From NCBI GenBank assembly GCA_902786855.1, contig CADAEH010000002.1:124001-188000 (forward strand): a DNA stretch of 64,000 nt. Direction: 5' to 3'. The position numbers and the translations under genes were made by a program. Position 1 is the first letter of the stretch. The number at the start of each line of letters is the position of its first letter. Origin of the DNA: an uncultured Eubacteriales bacterium. Its GTDB lineage: Bacteria > Bacillota > Clostridia > Peptostreptococcales > Anaerovoracaceae. The notes beneath the pieces were generated by a model that was given only the letters and a program-made list of their open reading frames with translations, made no database searches and was not told where the DNA came from. Positions 18,436 through 27,136 of the stretch are shown here, one piece after another.

Positions 18436-19344
18436 ATGCAGTTAACCGATGCTGAGATCAGAGAGATACTGCTCAGACAGAAACAGCGAAAAAAACTTCA
18501 GCAGAAAAGAAAACGGCGAAGAGCGCTTTTCTTTCTGTTGCTTATGCTGATAATACTTGCCATAGTCATCCTGAAACCTGCTGTTCTGATTTCTGAAAAG
18601 AATGAGAAGCAGGCAAGAAAAACGGAACGCGAAGCATCATATACAGGTCCTCCCCGCGGAACTGTATTCATCGATCCCGGCCACGGCGGAATGGACTCCG
18701 GAACCGGAGATGAATTCGGCAGGTATGAAAAAGAAGATAACTTAAAGCTTGCACTGCAGTTAAAAAACGATCTGGAAGCCATGGGCTTTACTGTAGGGAT
18801 GTCAAGAACCGAGGATAAGCAAGTTGACAGAACACTTCGTGGCCAGATGGCCAATGACGCCGGAGCCCAGCTTTTCATCTCCCTGCACAGAAATCAGGCT
18901 GACACAGACGGTATGGGTGTGGAAGCATTCATTCCCAAACGGAATGACAATAACTCAAGACTCCTGGCAAACAACATCCTGAATGCACTTGCAAAGCAAG
19001 GCTTTGAAAAACGGTCTATTAAGTCCGGAACCCTGAATGATCCCAACAGTGACTATGAAGAGCTGGCAGTTGTAACCATGCCGGCAACGTTAGTGGAAGT
19101 GGGTTTTGTCAGCAGCGATATGGACAATGCTCTCTTTGATGACAATCTCAGCAACAACGCCAAAGCCATTGCAAATGCGATAGATCAGACATTTATGACG
19201 CTTTATGAACCTGAAAAAGCGGCGCAGGCAGCAGAGGAGCAGGCATACAGAGATAAACTTGTCAAAGACATCCTTTATCAGACTATGAAAGCGATATCCG
19301 GACTCATACCTGCTCACTCAAAGGAAACCGAATTCCCCGGTTAG
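18436..19344 (+). CDS. N-acetylmuramoyl-L-alanine amidase, CwlD-like (Amidase_3)
   Basis: A 302-residue zinc amidase that cuts the MurNAc-L-Ala bond in peptidoglycan. A very basic N-terminus (KQRKKLQQKRKRRR) precedes one membrane anchor at about 31-50, so the catalytic domain faces outside. The zinc ligands are seen in IDPGHGGMDSG (His), a Glu in YEKEDN, and ISLHRN (His); the catalytic Glu is in ATLVEVGFVS. A C-terminal tail follows. Where most relatives read SIHAN this one has SLHRN, which keeps the His. CwlD makes muramic-lactam in spore formers, but related amidases occur in non-sporulating Clostridia too. Confidence 0.88.
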   Translation: MQLTDAEIREILLRQKQRKKLQQKRKRRRALFFLLLMLIILAIVILKPAVLISEKNEKQARKTEREASYTGPPRGTVFIDPGHGGMDSGTGDEFGRYEKEDNLKLALQLKNDLEAMGFTVGMSRTEDKQVDRTLRGQMANDAGAQLFISLHRNQADTDGMGVEAFIPKRNDNNSRLLANNILNALAKQGFEKRSIKSGTLNDPNSDYEELAVVTMPATLVEVGFVSSDMDNALFDDNLSNNAKAIANAIDQTFMTLYEPEKAAQAAEEQAYRDKLVKDILYQTMKAISGLIPAHSKETEFPG

Positions 19345-19365
19345 TACAACAGAATTTTATTCAGT

Positions 19366-19398
19366 AAAAAACAGGCGCTCCCGGAGCTCCTGTTTTTT
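19366..19398. terminator. Bidirectional terminator between the amidase and PyrK-like genes
   Basis: ACAGG and CCTGT outer stem plus GCTCC/GGAGC inner stem, flanked by an A-run on the left and a T-run on the right, so it can serve both convergent genes. Confidence 0.8.
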
Positions 19399-19423
19399 AT
19401 GTATCTACTTATCAATGTGTCAA

Positions 19424-20146
19424 TTATTTAAGAAGATTCCATTTTATGGTATTTTTGTCATAGACCGGACCGTCGTTTATAGAACTCGTATTGCCTGCAT
19501 CAGTCGGGACTATGAGTGCGCCCTCAGGCTCTGATGTGTCGAGCATAAGATTGCTTAGGCTGAACTGCCCCTGACAGCATCTGAGAGCTAACTTTTTCAT
19601 CATAGAAAGCGACCCGCTCGCACACACATATGCAGCATCATGAACAACATCTGCAGGTGACCCTTCTCTCCCATTGCTTCCGTCAAGAGTCAGGACTTCT
19701 ATCTCATTACAGATATTACGGAAGGAATCGACCATATAGATATCATCTTTAGAAGAAAAGCCCAGCACAGCTCTGAACCCCTTGCCTCTTGTAAGTAATG
19801 AGCGCGCAAGTTCAAGCATCTCAGCGACTCCTGTATCATCAGCAACAAGATACGCTCCCTCCGGTACATCATCTACGTCAAATCCATTTCCAAGACCGGT
19901 AATGGTATCCATCTCTGTTCCGAATGCCGCGTTCAGGAGTTTTTCTCCTCCCTGCCTGTCCGGTCTGAATACGACTGAAAAACGTTTGCTGTCATAATCA
20001 CATACAGGAAATGGTCTGACTATGCCTTCATGCTCTATCATTGCAAACTGTCCCGGATTTCTGAACCTGCAGTCATCTGTTAGAAAAGTTATTTTATAAA
20101 CATCGCGGGCAAGCCGCTCGATATGAGCTACTCTACTCTTGTTCAT
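19424..20146 (-). CDS. PyrK-like flavoprotein lacking the [2Fe-2S] cysteines
   Basis: A 240-residue protein that aligns by eye along its length with the electron-transfer subunit of dihydroorotate dehydrogenase B (PyrK): an N-terminal ferredoxin-reductase-like FAD domain (NPGQFAMIE, GLGNGFDV), a nucleotide-binding domain, and a tail ending NDGPVYDKNTIKW, like the DGPVF end of PyrK. The four cysteines that bind the PyrK [2Fe-2S] cluster are missing: residues 200-224 contain no Cys. The NAD-loop is also altered (VADDTGVAEMLELA instead of GGGxGxAPL). There is no pyrD next to it; instead its start overlaps the RDD gene by 14 bases. It is probably a repurposed paralogue with unknown partner. Confidence 0.65.
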   Translation of the reverse strand: MNKSRVAHIERLARDVYKITFLTDDCRFRNPGQFAMIEHEGIVRPFPVCDYDSKRFSVVFRPDRQGGEKLLNAAFGTEMDTITGLGNGFDVDDVPEGAYLVADDTGVAEMLELARSLLTRGKGFRAVLGFSSKDDIYMVDSFRNICNEIEVLTLDGSNGREGSPADVVHDAAYVCASGSLSMMKKLALRCCQGQFSLSNLMLDTSEPEGALIVPTDAGNTSSINDGPVYDKNTIKWNLLK

Positions 20147-21095
20147 CGACTCCCTTAAATGCCTCCTGAGCAGTATTACCAGAAGGCTCCTCCTCTTTTA
20201 ATATTTCAGGCTTCACTTCTTCCGGGGCAGCAGAAAGTGTTCCAGCTGCATCAGGCTTCACTTCTTCCGGAGTTTCAGCCATTACTTCTTCTGCAGTCTC
20301 AGCAGAAATAAGATCGTGATCGTTCAACTTGCTGACAGTATCCTGTGCTGTTACAGTAACTATTTCCGCGACTTCAACTACACTGTCTTTGATCTCAGCA
20401 GCTGTTCCCGGTGCTGCAAATTCAGCAGCGGGTTCTGCCGGCTCGATCACTGTTGATACCGGCTCCTTGTCAGCAAGCGCTGCGGCAGATGTCCCGGCAG
20501 CTTCCGAAACCGGAGGATCATATACAGGTGCAGACTTAGGTGCGGGTCTCTCCTGACGATACGCTGTCTGTTTTCTGTTCATGATCTCTGTTTCTTTCAG
20601 ATCAACGACATAAGTATCTAAAATCTTGTCATGCCAGCCCCTGTTTTTTTCATCAATAGCCACCCAGATATATCCAAGGAAAAAGATAGAGCTGGATGCC
20701 CTCTTCACAAACCATTCTCTGAAAAGCATCTTCCAGAAGTCGACAGGCTCACCATCAGTACTCGAAACAACCTGGAGTCCGAGGGCTGCTTTACCTATGG
20801 TTTTTGATTGTCTGTAAAACACCATCTGTGCGATCAGATATGCTATCCAGAGGAGACCCGCGATCGTCATTGTCGCAGAAGCACCGCTGTTATGTCCATA
20901 TCCAAAATCGTAGCCGGGATAGCCGTAGCCATATCCAAAGCCGAAATCCCCGAAATTCATGGCTTGTTTAACTAACATAGCTACAGATGCAGCCAGATAC
21001 ATGATCGTTGCAATAACCGGTACAACGGCATCTATACAGTATGCGCCGAGTCTTTTGCCTCTCGAGGCAAGTTTCATGACTTTTTTCTCTCTCAT
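20133..21095 (-). CDS. RDD family membrane protein with long acidic tail
   Basis: A 320-residue protein. Residues 1-150 form the RDD domain with three membrane segments; the signature Arg and Asp are in RGKRLGAYCIDAVV, and the loop after the first helices is Gly/Tyr-rich (FGFGYGYGYPGYDFGYG). The C-terminal half (about 165-320) is low complexity, rich in Ala, Glu, Pro and Val, with a repeated EEVKP unit, and likely disordered in the cytoplasm. RDD proteins are of uncertain function; some are Na+/H+ antiporters. It overlaps the PyrK-like gene, so the two are co-expressed and may work together. Confidence 0.75.
   Translation of the reverse strand: MREKKVMKLASRGKRLGAYCIDAVVPVIATIMYLAASVAMLVKQAMNFGDFGFGYGYGYPGYDFGYGHNSGASATMTIAGLLWIAYLIAQMVFYRQSKTIGKAALGLQVVSSTDGEPVDFWKMLFREWFVKRASSSIFFLGYIWVAIDEKNRGWHDKILDTYVVDLKETEIMNRKQTAYRQERPAPKSAPVYDPPVSEAAGTSAAALADKEPVSTVIEPAEPAAEFAAPGTAAEIKDSVVEVAEIVTVTAQDTVSKLNDHDLISAETAEEVMAETPEEVKPDAAGTLSAAPEEVKPEILKEEEPSGNTAQEAFKGVDEQE
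20206..20270. repeat. 20-bp direct repeat in the RDD tail coding region
   Basis: The same 20 bases occur at 20206-20225 and 20251-20270, 45 bases apart and in frame, encoding the duplicated EEVKP(D/E) tail motif. It could change in copy number by slippage. Confidence 0.85.
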
Positions 21096-21212
21096 TTTTT
21101 ATGTATCAGTATCACCTGAAACATCAGATGAAACAACCTTTCTGTCAAAACTAACAATATAATAGCACAAAATTGACCAATTTTTTGTATTATTATTGAA
21201 CAATCCACTGCA

Positions 21213-21243
21213 GAAGAAAGCCCGCTCTATTATACAGGCGGGC
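21213..21243 (-). terminator. Terminator of the isc/nif operon
   Basis: GCCCGC/GCGGGC stem with a 12-base loop followed on the minus strand by TTTCTTCT, about 57 bases after nifU. Confidence 0.65.
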
Positions 21244-21299
21244 ATAACATTTAAGTATTCGTATTAACTATAATACACCACTAAGCTATTGATCGCGCC

Positions 21300-21719
21300 C
21301 TAGTCTTCGTGAGGTTCGAATCCCACAAGGCTCTCCGGCATCTCTCTGCCACTCTTTGTGTAGTAATCTACCAGAGCTGCTTTAATAGCATCCTCCGCAA
21401 GCACAGAACAGTGGATCTTTCTTGCAGGAAGTCCGTCAAGTGCCTCTACAACAGCCTTGTTAGTGAGTTCGAGTGCTTCTTCAAGAGACTTTCCCTTGAT
21501 GAGTTCTGTAGCCATTGAACTTGTTGCTATAGCACTTCCACAGCCAAATGTCTTGAACTTGACATCTGCTATTTTATCGTCCTCTACTTTAATATACATC
21601 TTCATGATGTCTCCGCAGAGAGGATTGCCTACTTCACCAATTCCATCAGCATTCTCAATTACTCCAACATTGCGTGGGTGCTCAAAGTGATCCATTACCT
21701 TATCAGTATACAGCGACAT
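21300..21719 (-). CDS. nifU: Fe-S cluster scaffold IscU/NifU
   Basis: A 139-residue scaffold on which new Fe-S clusters are built. The three conserved cysteines are present in NPLCGD, TFGCGSA and KIHCSVLAEDA, along with the Asp of CGD. It lacks the extra domains of long NifU and lacks the LPPVK chaperone-binding motif of proteobacterial IscU, which is usual in Firmicutes. It is the last gene of the iscR-nifS-nifU operon. Confidence 0.95.
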   Translation of the reverse strand: MSLYTDKVMDHFEHPRNVGVIENADGIGEVGNPLCGDIMKMYIKVEDDKIADVKFKTFGCGSAIATSSMATELIKGKSLEEALELTNKAVVEALDGLPARKIHCSVLAEDAIKAALVDYYTKSGREMPESLVGFEPHED

Positions 21720-21779
21720 TTCTGTTCTCCTTTCAGCTTGTGTTTATATTTTATACAGTCTGTCTGTCTTGATTTCTTT

Positions 21780-22982
21780 CTATGCATGTTCAGGAATGCA
21801 GTGTTCCCTCTTTCCTGTCATCAGATCTTCCCAATATGGCGACATGGATCTGTAGAGTTCAACTACCTGATGTACCTTTTCGATGATATAGTCAATCTGC
21901 TCTTCAGTATTATCTATGTCCAGGCTGAATCTCAATGAACCGTGAGCTGCCTCTACCGGAACTCCCATTCCGGTAAGAACGTGCGATGGATCCAGAGATT
22001 CGCTGGTGCATGCAGATCCGGATGAACACTCTATGCCGAGCATATCCAGGTGCAGCAGGAGACTTTCGCCTTCTACACCTTCAAATGACCAGTTTACATT
22101 GCCCGGAAGTCTCTTCACAGGATCTCCGTTCAGCTGTGAATACGGGATATCTTTAAGTCCGGCTATCAGCCTGTCTCTCAGAGCTCTGACTTTTGACATA
22201 TTTGCTTCCATATTGTCGCAGCCTTCTTTAAGCGCTACAGCCATAGCAGCTATTCCCGGAACATTTACAGTGCCTGCTCTCTTTCCTCTCTCCTGAGCGC
22301 CACCTTCGATGACATTCACAAGGCGTATGCCGTTCCTTGCATAAAGTATGCCTACACCCTTAGGGCCATGGAATTTGTGTCCGGACATCGACAGCATGTC
22401 AATATTCATTGCCTGTACATCTATCGGAAGATGAGCTGCGGCCTGTACGGCATCTGTATGGAAAAGGACACCTTTTGCCTTGCACAGAGCGCCTATCTCA
22501 GATATAGGCTGCACTGCTCCCATCTCGTTATTTGCGAACATTACAGACACAAGTGCCGTGTCATCTCTGATCGCGTCTTCAACATCCTTTACATCCACAA
22601 TACCATTTGTCTGAGGCTTCAGATATGTTACTTCAAAACCTTCTTTCTCGAGTTTTGCCATCGTATGGAGTATAGCATGATGCTCGATATTAAGCGTGAT
22701 AAGATGCTTTTTGCCCTTTTTAGCAAGTCCTCTTGCTGCACTGAGCAGTGCCTGGTTGTCTGCCTCTGACCCGCCAGACGTAAAATATATCTCGTTAGGA
22801 TTCTTTGCATTGATACAGCTTGCAACGATGGCCCTTGCTTCATCAAGCACCTCCTGTGTGCGCTGACCGTCAGTGTGAAGGCTGTTCGGATTACCATTAT
22901 AATTGTCCAGGCACTCGATCAGCTTGTCTCTGGCAGTCTTGCTCAGATATGTTGTAGCCGCATTGTCCGCATAAACTCTCAT
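21780..22982 (-). CDS. nifS: Cysteine desulfurase IscS/NifS
   Basis: A 400-residue PLP enzyme that takes sulfur from cysteine and passes it to NifU. The PLP Lys is in SMSGHKFHGPKGVG near 205, the ATP-like N-terminus reads VYADNAATTYLSK, and the active Cys is in ECSSGSACTSESLDPSHVL near 325. It is the group I type. It lies between the Rrf2 regulator and nifU. Confidence 0.96.
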   Translation of the reverse strand: MRVYADNAATTYLSKTARDKLIECLDNYNGNPNSLHTDGQRTQEVLDEARAIVASCINAKNPNEIYFTSGGSEADNQALLSAARGLAKKGKKHLITLNIEHHAILHTMAKLEKEGFEVTYLKPQTNGIVDVKDVEDAIRDDTALVSVMFANNEMGAVQPISEIGALCKAKGVLFHTDAVQAAAHLPIDVQAMNIDMLSMSGHKFHGPKGVGILYARNGIRLVNVIEGGAQERGKRAGTVNVPGIAAMAVALKEGCDNMEANMSKVRALRDRLIAGLKDIPYSQLNGDPVKRLPGNVNWSFEGVEGESLLLHLDMLGIECSSGSACTSESLDPSHVLTGMGVPVEAAHGSLRFSLDIDNTEEQIDYIIEKVHQVVELYRSMSPYWEDLMTGKREHCIPEHA

Positions 22983-23002
22983 CTCTTTTTATCCTCCACT
23001 TA

Positions 23003-23458
23003 CTATTTATCGGTATCACATGGATTACAGTAATCTCCGAGCATCTTCTTTCTGTTTCCGGTGATTATGTCTTCAAGTGTGATAGTTCTAAGATAATTAT
23101 CAATTACATTATCAAGACCTGCCCAGAGCGGAAGCGTACTGCATGTTGCAGCCTTTTCGCACTGTACTCCATCCTGCATTATACAGTTGACAGGAGCAAG
23201 TGTACCCTCTGTCAGAAGAAGTATCTCTGCTATGTTGTATTCAGCCGGATCTCTTGCCAACTTATAACCGCCATTTTTTCCTCTCAGACTCTGGAGCAAT
23301 CCGCCCTTATTTAAAATGGATATGATGCTCTCGAGATATTTCATTGACAGATTTTCCTTTTCTGCTATATCTGCCAGCGAAACATATCCGCCGTCTGAAA
23401 GCCTTGCCAGATCTACCATTACCGTAAGAGCATATCTGCCCTTGGTTGAAACCATCAT
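23003..23458 (-). CDS. iscR: Rrf2 family regulator, IscR-like
   Basis: A 151-residue regulator with a winged-helix DNA-binding domain (TKGRYALTVMVDLA, then NLSMKYLESIISILNKGGLLQSLRGKNGGY) and three cysteines in CIMQDGVQCEKAATC, the place of the [2Fe-2S] ligands in IscR. A further CNPC pair is near the C-terminus. The start at 23458 is preferred to 23518 because AGGAGG precedes it by seven bases. As the first gene before nifS and nifU it very likely senses Fe-S status and controls its own operon through the operator at 23529. Confidence 0.92.
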   Translation of the reverse strand: MMVSTKGRYALTVMVDLARLSDGGYVSLADIAEKENLSMKYLESIISILNKGGLLQSLRGKNGGYKLARDPAEYNIAEILLLTEGTLAPVNCIMQDGVQCEKAATCSTLPLWAGLDNVIDNYLRTITLEDIITGNRKKMLGDYCNPCDTDK

Positions 23459-23527
23459 ATTGATGCCTCCTATTCTGTACGCCTGTTCAGATATATACCC
23501 TTTATATATACTTTTCAAGCCTTGTAA

Positions 23528-23556
23528 ATCCTACCACCGGAGTAGGAATATGTCAA
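23528..23556 (-). promoter_or_regulatory. iscR promoter with overlapping inverted-repeat operator
   Basis: TTGACA (23551-23556), exactly 17 bases and TAGGAT (23528-23533) form a strong promoter on the minus strand. The perfect inverted repeat TCCTAC-N7-GTAGGA (23529-23547) covers the -10 element and most of the spacer. This is where an autorepressor would bind, and the downstream gene encodes an Rrf2 regulator. Confidence 0.75.
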
Positions 23557-23633
23557 CACTATTCTTTTGATAGAATCAATCGTAAAGCTCTTTATAAAAA
23601 ACACATGGCCATTTTAAGTGACCAAGTAATTTC

Positions 23634-23663
23634 TTTACATTAATATAATGATTTACATATAAT
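23634..23663 (+). promoter_or_regulatory. Promoter of the Na/Pi symporter gene
   Basis: TTTACA (23634-23639), 18 bases and TATAAT (23658-23663), about 80 bases before the start codon. Confidence 0.45.
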
Positions 23664-23743
23664 ATATTTGGTGAAAATTTGATGAAATGAAATCTTCGAT
23701 CACCATCTGATTCGTATATTCACTATTTAGGAGATACTAATAT

Positions 23744-25645
23744 ATGTCTATATTTTACAATGTGATCGCCTTTCTCGGCGGACTGTCTATGTTCCTTTAT
23801 GGAATGAGAGTCATGGGTGATGGGCTCAAGAGTTCATCCGGAGGAGCGATGCGAGACGCTCTCGCCAAAGTTACCAACAAGCCTGCGATGGGTTTCCTCC
23901 TGGGTATGCTCGTTGCCTGCATCATTCAGAGTTCGACAGCAACTATAGTTATCACTGTCGGTCTCGTAGGCGCAGGCTTCCTCACATTCCACCAGTCGAT
24001 CGGGATAGTTCTGGGAGCCAACGTGGGTACAGCGATAACAGCTCAGATCATCAGGCTCATGGACGTCAGCTCAGGAATGGACAGTCCTCTGTATTTCTTC
24101 AAGGCTGATAACCTTGCACCACTTGCTCTTGTCATAGGCATCGTCCTTATTATGTTCGTCGGGACCACCAAGTCCAAGAACGCCGGATCGATCGCATGCG
24201 GATTCGGTATTCTGTTCATGGGACTTATCTACATGAGCAATGTCGTGTCTCAGTTCGGCGAGTCACTGAGCGGACTTCTGACTGCCTTCTCCAACAACTA
24301 TCCTCTTGGCTTCCTCGCCGGTGTTCTGGTTACTTGCGTTGTCCAGAGCTCATCGGCTGTAATAGGTATCATACAGTCGATCGCTAGTTCTATCGGTGTT
24401 ACTTTCAGTTCAGTATTCGCAGTCATCATTGGTGTAAACATCGGAGACTGCCTTACCACATATCTTGTGAGCCGTATAGGAGCTAAGCCTAACCAGCGCA
24501 GGACCGCCATGGTACATGTGATCTACAATATATTTGCCGCAACCCTCTGCATTCTCCTGGTTTTCATAGGCAGGGCCACTGGAATACTCAACGATACTTT
24601 CTGGAATACAACACTCAACTCCGGCGGTGTGGCCAACATCCATGGATTTTTCAGACTCGTCCCTGCAGTCTGCCTGCTCCCGCTCACGCCACTCTTTGAG
24701 CGTATCGCGATCAAGATCGTTAAAGACGAACCGATCGATGCTGAAGATAAAAGTGCGATCGCCGCTCTTGATGCTCTCGATGAACGTCTTTATAATTCGC
24801 CTGCCATCGCTCTTGCCCAAGTCGAAAGAGTCGTACTTGAGATGAGCAGTATCGCTACTCATAATTATGATGCCTGTGTTAGACAGATCTATGAATATGA
24901 GCCTAAGAGAAGCCAGCGCATCCAGGAGAGAGAAACGCTGCTTGACAGTATGACAGACGCTGCCAACAAGTACATAGTATCGCTTTCTCCTTATGTCATG
25001 AACGACAGGGACACACATCAGCAGAATGCCCTTCTAAAAGCCCTGATATGTTACGAAAGAATCGGTGACCTCGCTGTCAATATTTCGGAGGAAGCTGATC
25101 TTATCCATGCCAATGGCAAGCAATTCTCAGCAAATGCTATGGCAGAGCTCAGGATAGCATTCGACGCTGTATATGAGATCCTGGATATTACTACACGATC
25201 ATATATCGATAAAAATCCTGTGCTTGCAGCCAAGGTAGAACCTCTGGAAGAAGTCATCGATGACCTTGTCGAAGATATGAATGCACGGCACGTGTACAGG
25301 ATGGTCAACCGGCTGTGCGATGCTGTAAACGGCATTTACTATCAGTCCATTCTGACCAATATTGAACATCTTTCTGACAAGTGCAGTGATCTGGCAATTT
25401 ATGTACTTGAAGGTTCCAATGAAGATATTTTTGGTCAGGAACACTCATTTGTACATGCTCTGCATCACTCCAATGATGAGGAATACATACGGACATATCA
25501 GAAAGAATATGCCAAATACGTCAAAGCTCTCAGTGCTGTCTCTGTCACAGATGTGATAGAGGCTCCGGTATATAAAGAAGAGAAAGAAGCAAAAGAAGAA
25601 AAGCCTAAGAAAGACAGGTCATTCAGAAAAAAGACGCAGAAATAG
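23744..25645 (+). CDS. Na/Pi-cotransporter family protein with PhoU-like tail
   Basis: A 633-residue membrane protein of the NptA/YjbB type. Two QSS-type repeats that mark the Na+/phosphate symporter fold are seen: CIIQSSTATIVITVGLVGAG near 65 and CVVQSSSAVIGIIQSIASS near 205. About eight membrane helices end near residue 330; residues 340-560 form a helical PhoU-like cytoplasmic domain, followed by a Lys/Glu-rich tail. It probably moves phosphate with Na+, in or out. GGAG precedes the ATG and it is monocistronic. Confidence 0.9.
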   Translation: MSIFYNVIAFLGGLSMFLYGMRVMGDGLKSSSGGAMRDALAKVTNKPAMGFLLGMLVACIIQSSTATIVITVGLVGAGFLTFHQSIGIVLGANVGTAITAQIIRLMDVSSGMDSPLYFFKADNLAPLALVIGIVLIMFVGTTKSKNAGSIACGFGILFMGLIYMSNVVSQFGESLSGLLTAFSNNYPLGFLAGVLVTCVVQSSSAVIGIIQSIASSIGVTFSSVFAVIIGVNIGDCLTTYLVSRIGAKPNQRRTAMVHVIYNIFAATLCILLVFIGRATGILNDTFWNTTLNSGGVANIHGFFRLVPAVCLLPLTPLFERIAIKIVKDEPIDAEDKSAIAALDALDERLYNSPAIALAQVERVVLEMSSIATHNYDACVRQIYEYEPKRSQRIQERETLLDSMTDAANKYIVSLSPYVMNDRDTHQQNALLKALICYERIGDLAVNISEEADLIHANGKQFSANAMAELRIAFDAVYEILDITTRSYIDKNPVLAAKVEPLEEVIDDLVEDMNARHVYRMVNRLCDAVNGIYYQSILTNIEHLSDKCSDLAIYVLEGSNEDIFGQEHSFVHALHHSNDEEYIRTYQKEYAKYVKALSAVSVTDVIEAPVYKEEKEAKEEKPKKDRSFRKKTQK

Positions 25646-25653
25646 GAAACGCA

Positions 25654-25693
25654 AAAACGATCCGCAAGCGAGTAATACTGCGGATCGTTTTTT
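25654..25693. terminator. Bidirectional terminator after the Na/Pi symporter gene
   Basis: A perfect 13-bp stem (AAAACGATCCGCA/TGCGGATCGTTTT) with T-runs on both strands separates this gene from the convergent potD-like gene. Confidence 0.85.
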
Positions 25694-25734
25694 AGTTGTT
25701 ATGAAGTCAATGTTTTATTTATCGAGGCACGCCC

Positions 25735-26802
25735 CTACTTGGACTTCACTTCTTTCCAGTATTTGCTGTAGAGATCCGTTACTGAATTGTCAAGCATGTG
25801 GAGCGACTCACATCTGCTCAGTGTCTCTTCAGATGGGAAAATCGCCACTTCCGCCAGAGCTTCTTCATCTTCAATGATGTCCAGTGCTGCCTCGTTTGGG
25901 GTTGTGTAATACAGATAGTCAAAATTCTTTGCAGCTACTTCTGCTTTACACAGATAGTTGATCCACGCCTCAGCGTGCTCTTTATTAATAGCCTCCTTAG
26001 GGATCACCCATGAGTCTATAAAAAACTCTGACCCCTCCTTAGGTACTACAAACTCAACATCTTCGTTGAGATCTTTTGTATAAGCATATTCTCCGTTCCA
26101 GACCACGCCTACAGCAGCTGATCCATCCGCAAGCAGATCTCTGGCAGAGTCATTCGCATATTTATATACAAGAGGCTTTTGCGCTTTGAGTTCATCTGCT
26201 GCGGCTTTTATTTCTTTCTCATCAGTAGAGTTGATTGAATACCCCAATTTTCTGAGAGCTATCATAAAAGCATCTCTGACACTGTCAGGCATAACCATCT
26301 GATCGGCGAATTTCTCATCCCACAGGTCTTCCCATGAATCGATCTCAGTATCTCCTACCATCTTGGTATTATACAGTATTCCTGCAACACCTGCCTGATA
26401 TGGTACGGAATGAATATGACCGGGATCGAACACCTCTGTTTTTTCAAGATAGATGTCTCCTATATTGCCTATCTCAGGGATGTTGTCATAGTTCAGGTCA
26501 GCAAGCATATCATTGCTGATCATCTTCTCTATCATATAGTCAGAAGTACAGATACAGTCATATGTGGTGGCATTATTCTCCAGTACTGTATACATCTCTT
26601 CTGCCGTATCATATGTGTCGATGATAACACGGATACCAGTCTCAGCCTCGAAATCTTCAGCTACCATAGGATCGAAGTAATCACCGTAACTGTAAACGTA
26701 GACCTCGCCGTTGACGCCGCTCCGGCATCCGGGAAGTATCACAGAAGCTGTCAGAATACAGGCCAGAAGCATTGCAAGTACGGCCTTCTTTTTATGGGTC
26801 AT
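25735..26802 (-). CDS. PotD-like spermidine/putrescine-binding lipoprotein
   Basis: A 355-residue extracellular solute-binding protein of the PotD/PotF group. It starts with a lipoprotein signal ending in a lipobox (ILPGC near residue 24), then EVYVYSYGDYFDPMVAEDFEAETG, the usual start of polyamine-binding proteins. The start at 26802 has AAGGAGGG seven bases upstream; the longer frame runs into the tRNA-Cys gene and is rejected. No PotA, PotB or PotC genes are nearby, so it must work with a transporter encoded elsewhere. Confidence 0.88.
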   Translation of the reverse strand: MTHKKKAVLAMLLACILTASVILPGCRSGVNGEVYVYSYGDYFDPMVAEDFEAETGIRVIIDTYDTAEEMYTVLENNATTYDCICTSDYMIEKMISNDMLADLNYDNIPEIGNIGDIYLEKTEVFDPGHIHSVPYQAGVAGILYNTKMVGDTEIDSWEDLWDEKFADQMVMPDSVRDAFMIALRKLGYSINSTDEKEIKAAADELKAQKPLVYKYANDSARDLLADGSAAVGVVWNGEYAYTKDLNEDVEFVVPKEGSEFFIDSWVIPKEAINKEHAEAWINYLCKAEVAAKNFDYLYYTTPNEAALDIIEDEEALAEVAIFPSEETLSRCESLHMLDNSVTDLYSKYWKEVKSK

Positions 26803-26860
26803 ATTCCCGCCCTCCTTATATATTAAGATAATTGATGCAATTGTATCACAACACAGATAA

Positions 26861-26886
26861 AATAAAAACTCCGCAGTAGCGGAGTT
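26861..26886 (-). terminator. Terminator of the tRNA operon
   Basis: AACTCCGC/GCGGAGTT, a perfect 8-bp stem with a 4-base loop, followed on the minus strand by TTTTTATTTT, directly after tRNA-Cys. Confidence 0.85.
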
Positions 26887-26889
26887 ATT

Positions 26890-26963
26890 TGGAGGCGACA
26901 CCCGGATTTGAACCGGGGATCAGAGTTTTGCAGACTCGTGCCTTACCACTTGGCTATGTCGCC
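26890..26963 (-). tRNA. tRNA-Cys(GCA)
   Basis: A complete cloverleaf can be folded; the anticodon loop is CTGCAAA. The discriminator is U, as usual for tRNA-Cys, and CCA is encoded. It is the last of six tRNAs. Confidence 0.93.
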
Positions 26964-26980
26964 ATATGTCCTATAGACAT

Positions 26981-27009
26981 GATAAAGGGATTCATAGAAC
27001 CCCTTTATC
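26981..27009 (-). other. Inverted repeat between tRNA-Cys and tRNA-Gln
   Basis: GATAAAGGG (26981-26989) and CCCTTTATC (27001-27009) form a perfect 9-bp stem with no T-run after it. It lies in the only long spacer of the tRNA operon and may be a processing stem. Confidence 0.4.
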
Positions 27010-27013
27010 ATTT

Positions 27014-27088
27014 TGGCTAGGGTAGCAGGATTCGAACCTGCGAATGACGGAATCAGAATCCGTTGCCTTACCGCTTGGCTATACCCCA
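27014..27088 (-). tRNA. tRNA-Gln(CTG)
   Basis: The anticodon stem ACGGA/TCCGT encloses TTCTGAT, so the anticodon is CUG, reading CAG. The acceptor stem starts with U1-A72 as is common in tRNA-Gln, and CCA is encoded. Confidence 0.92.
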
Positions 27089-27136
27089 TCAGCATTGTTA
27101 TTGTAACACACTACGGTGTGGGTATCAAAGGGAATT

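Noticed and set aside
26803-26901. N-terminal extension of the PotD-like protein
   Set aside because: It runs through the tRNA operon terminator into tRNA-Cys; the internal ATG has a good ribosome site and gives a proper lipoprotein signal.
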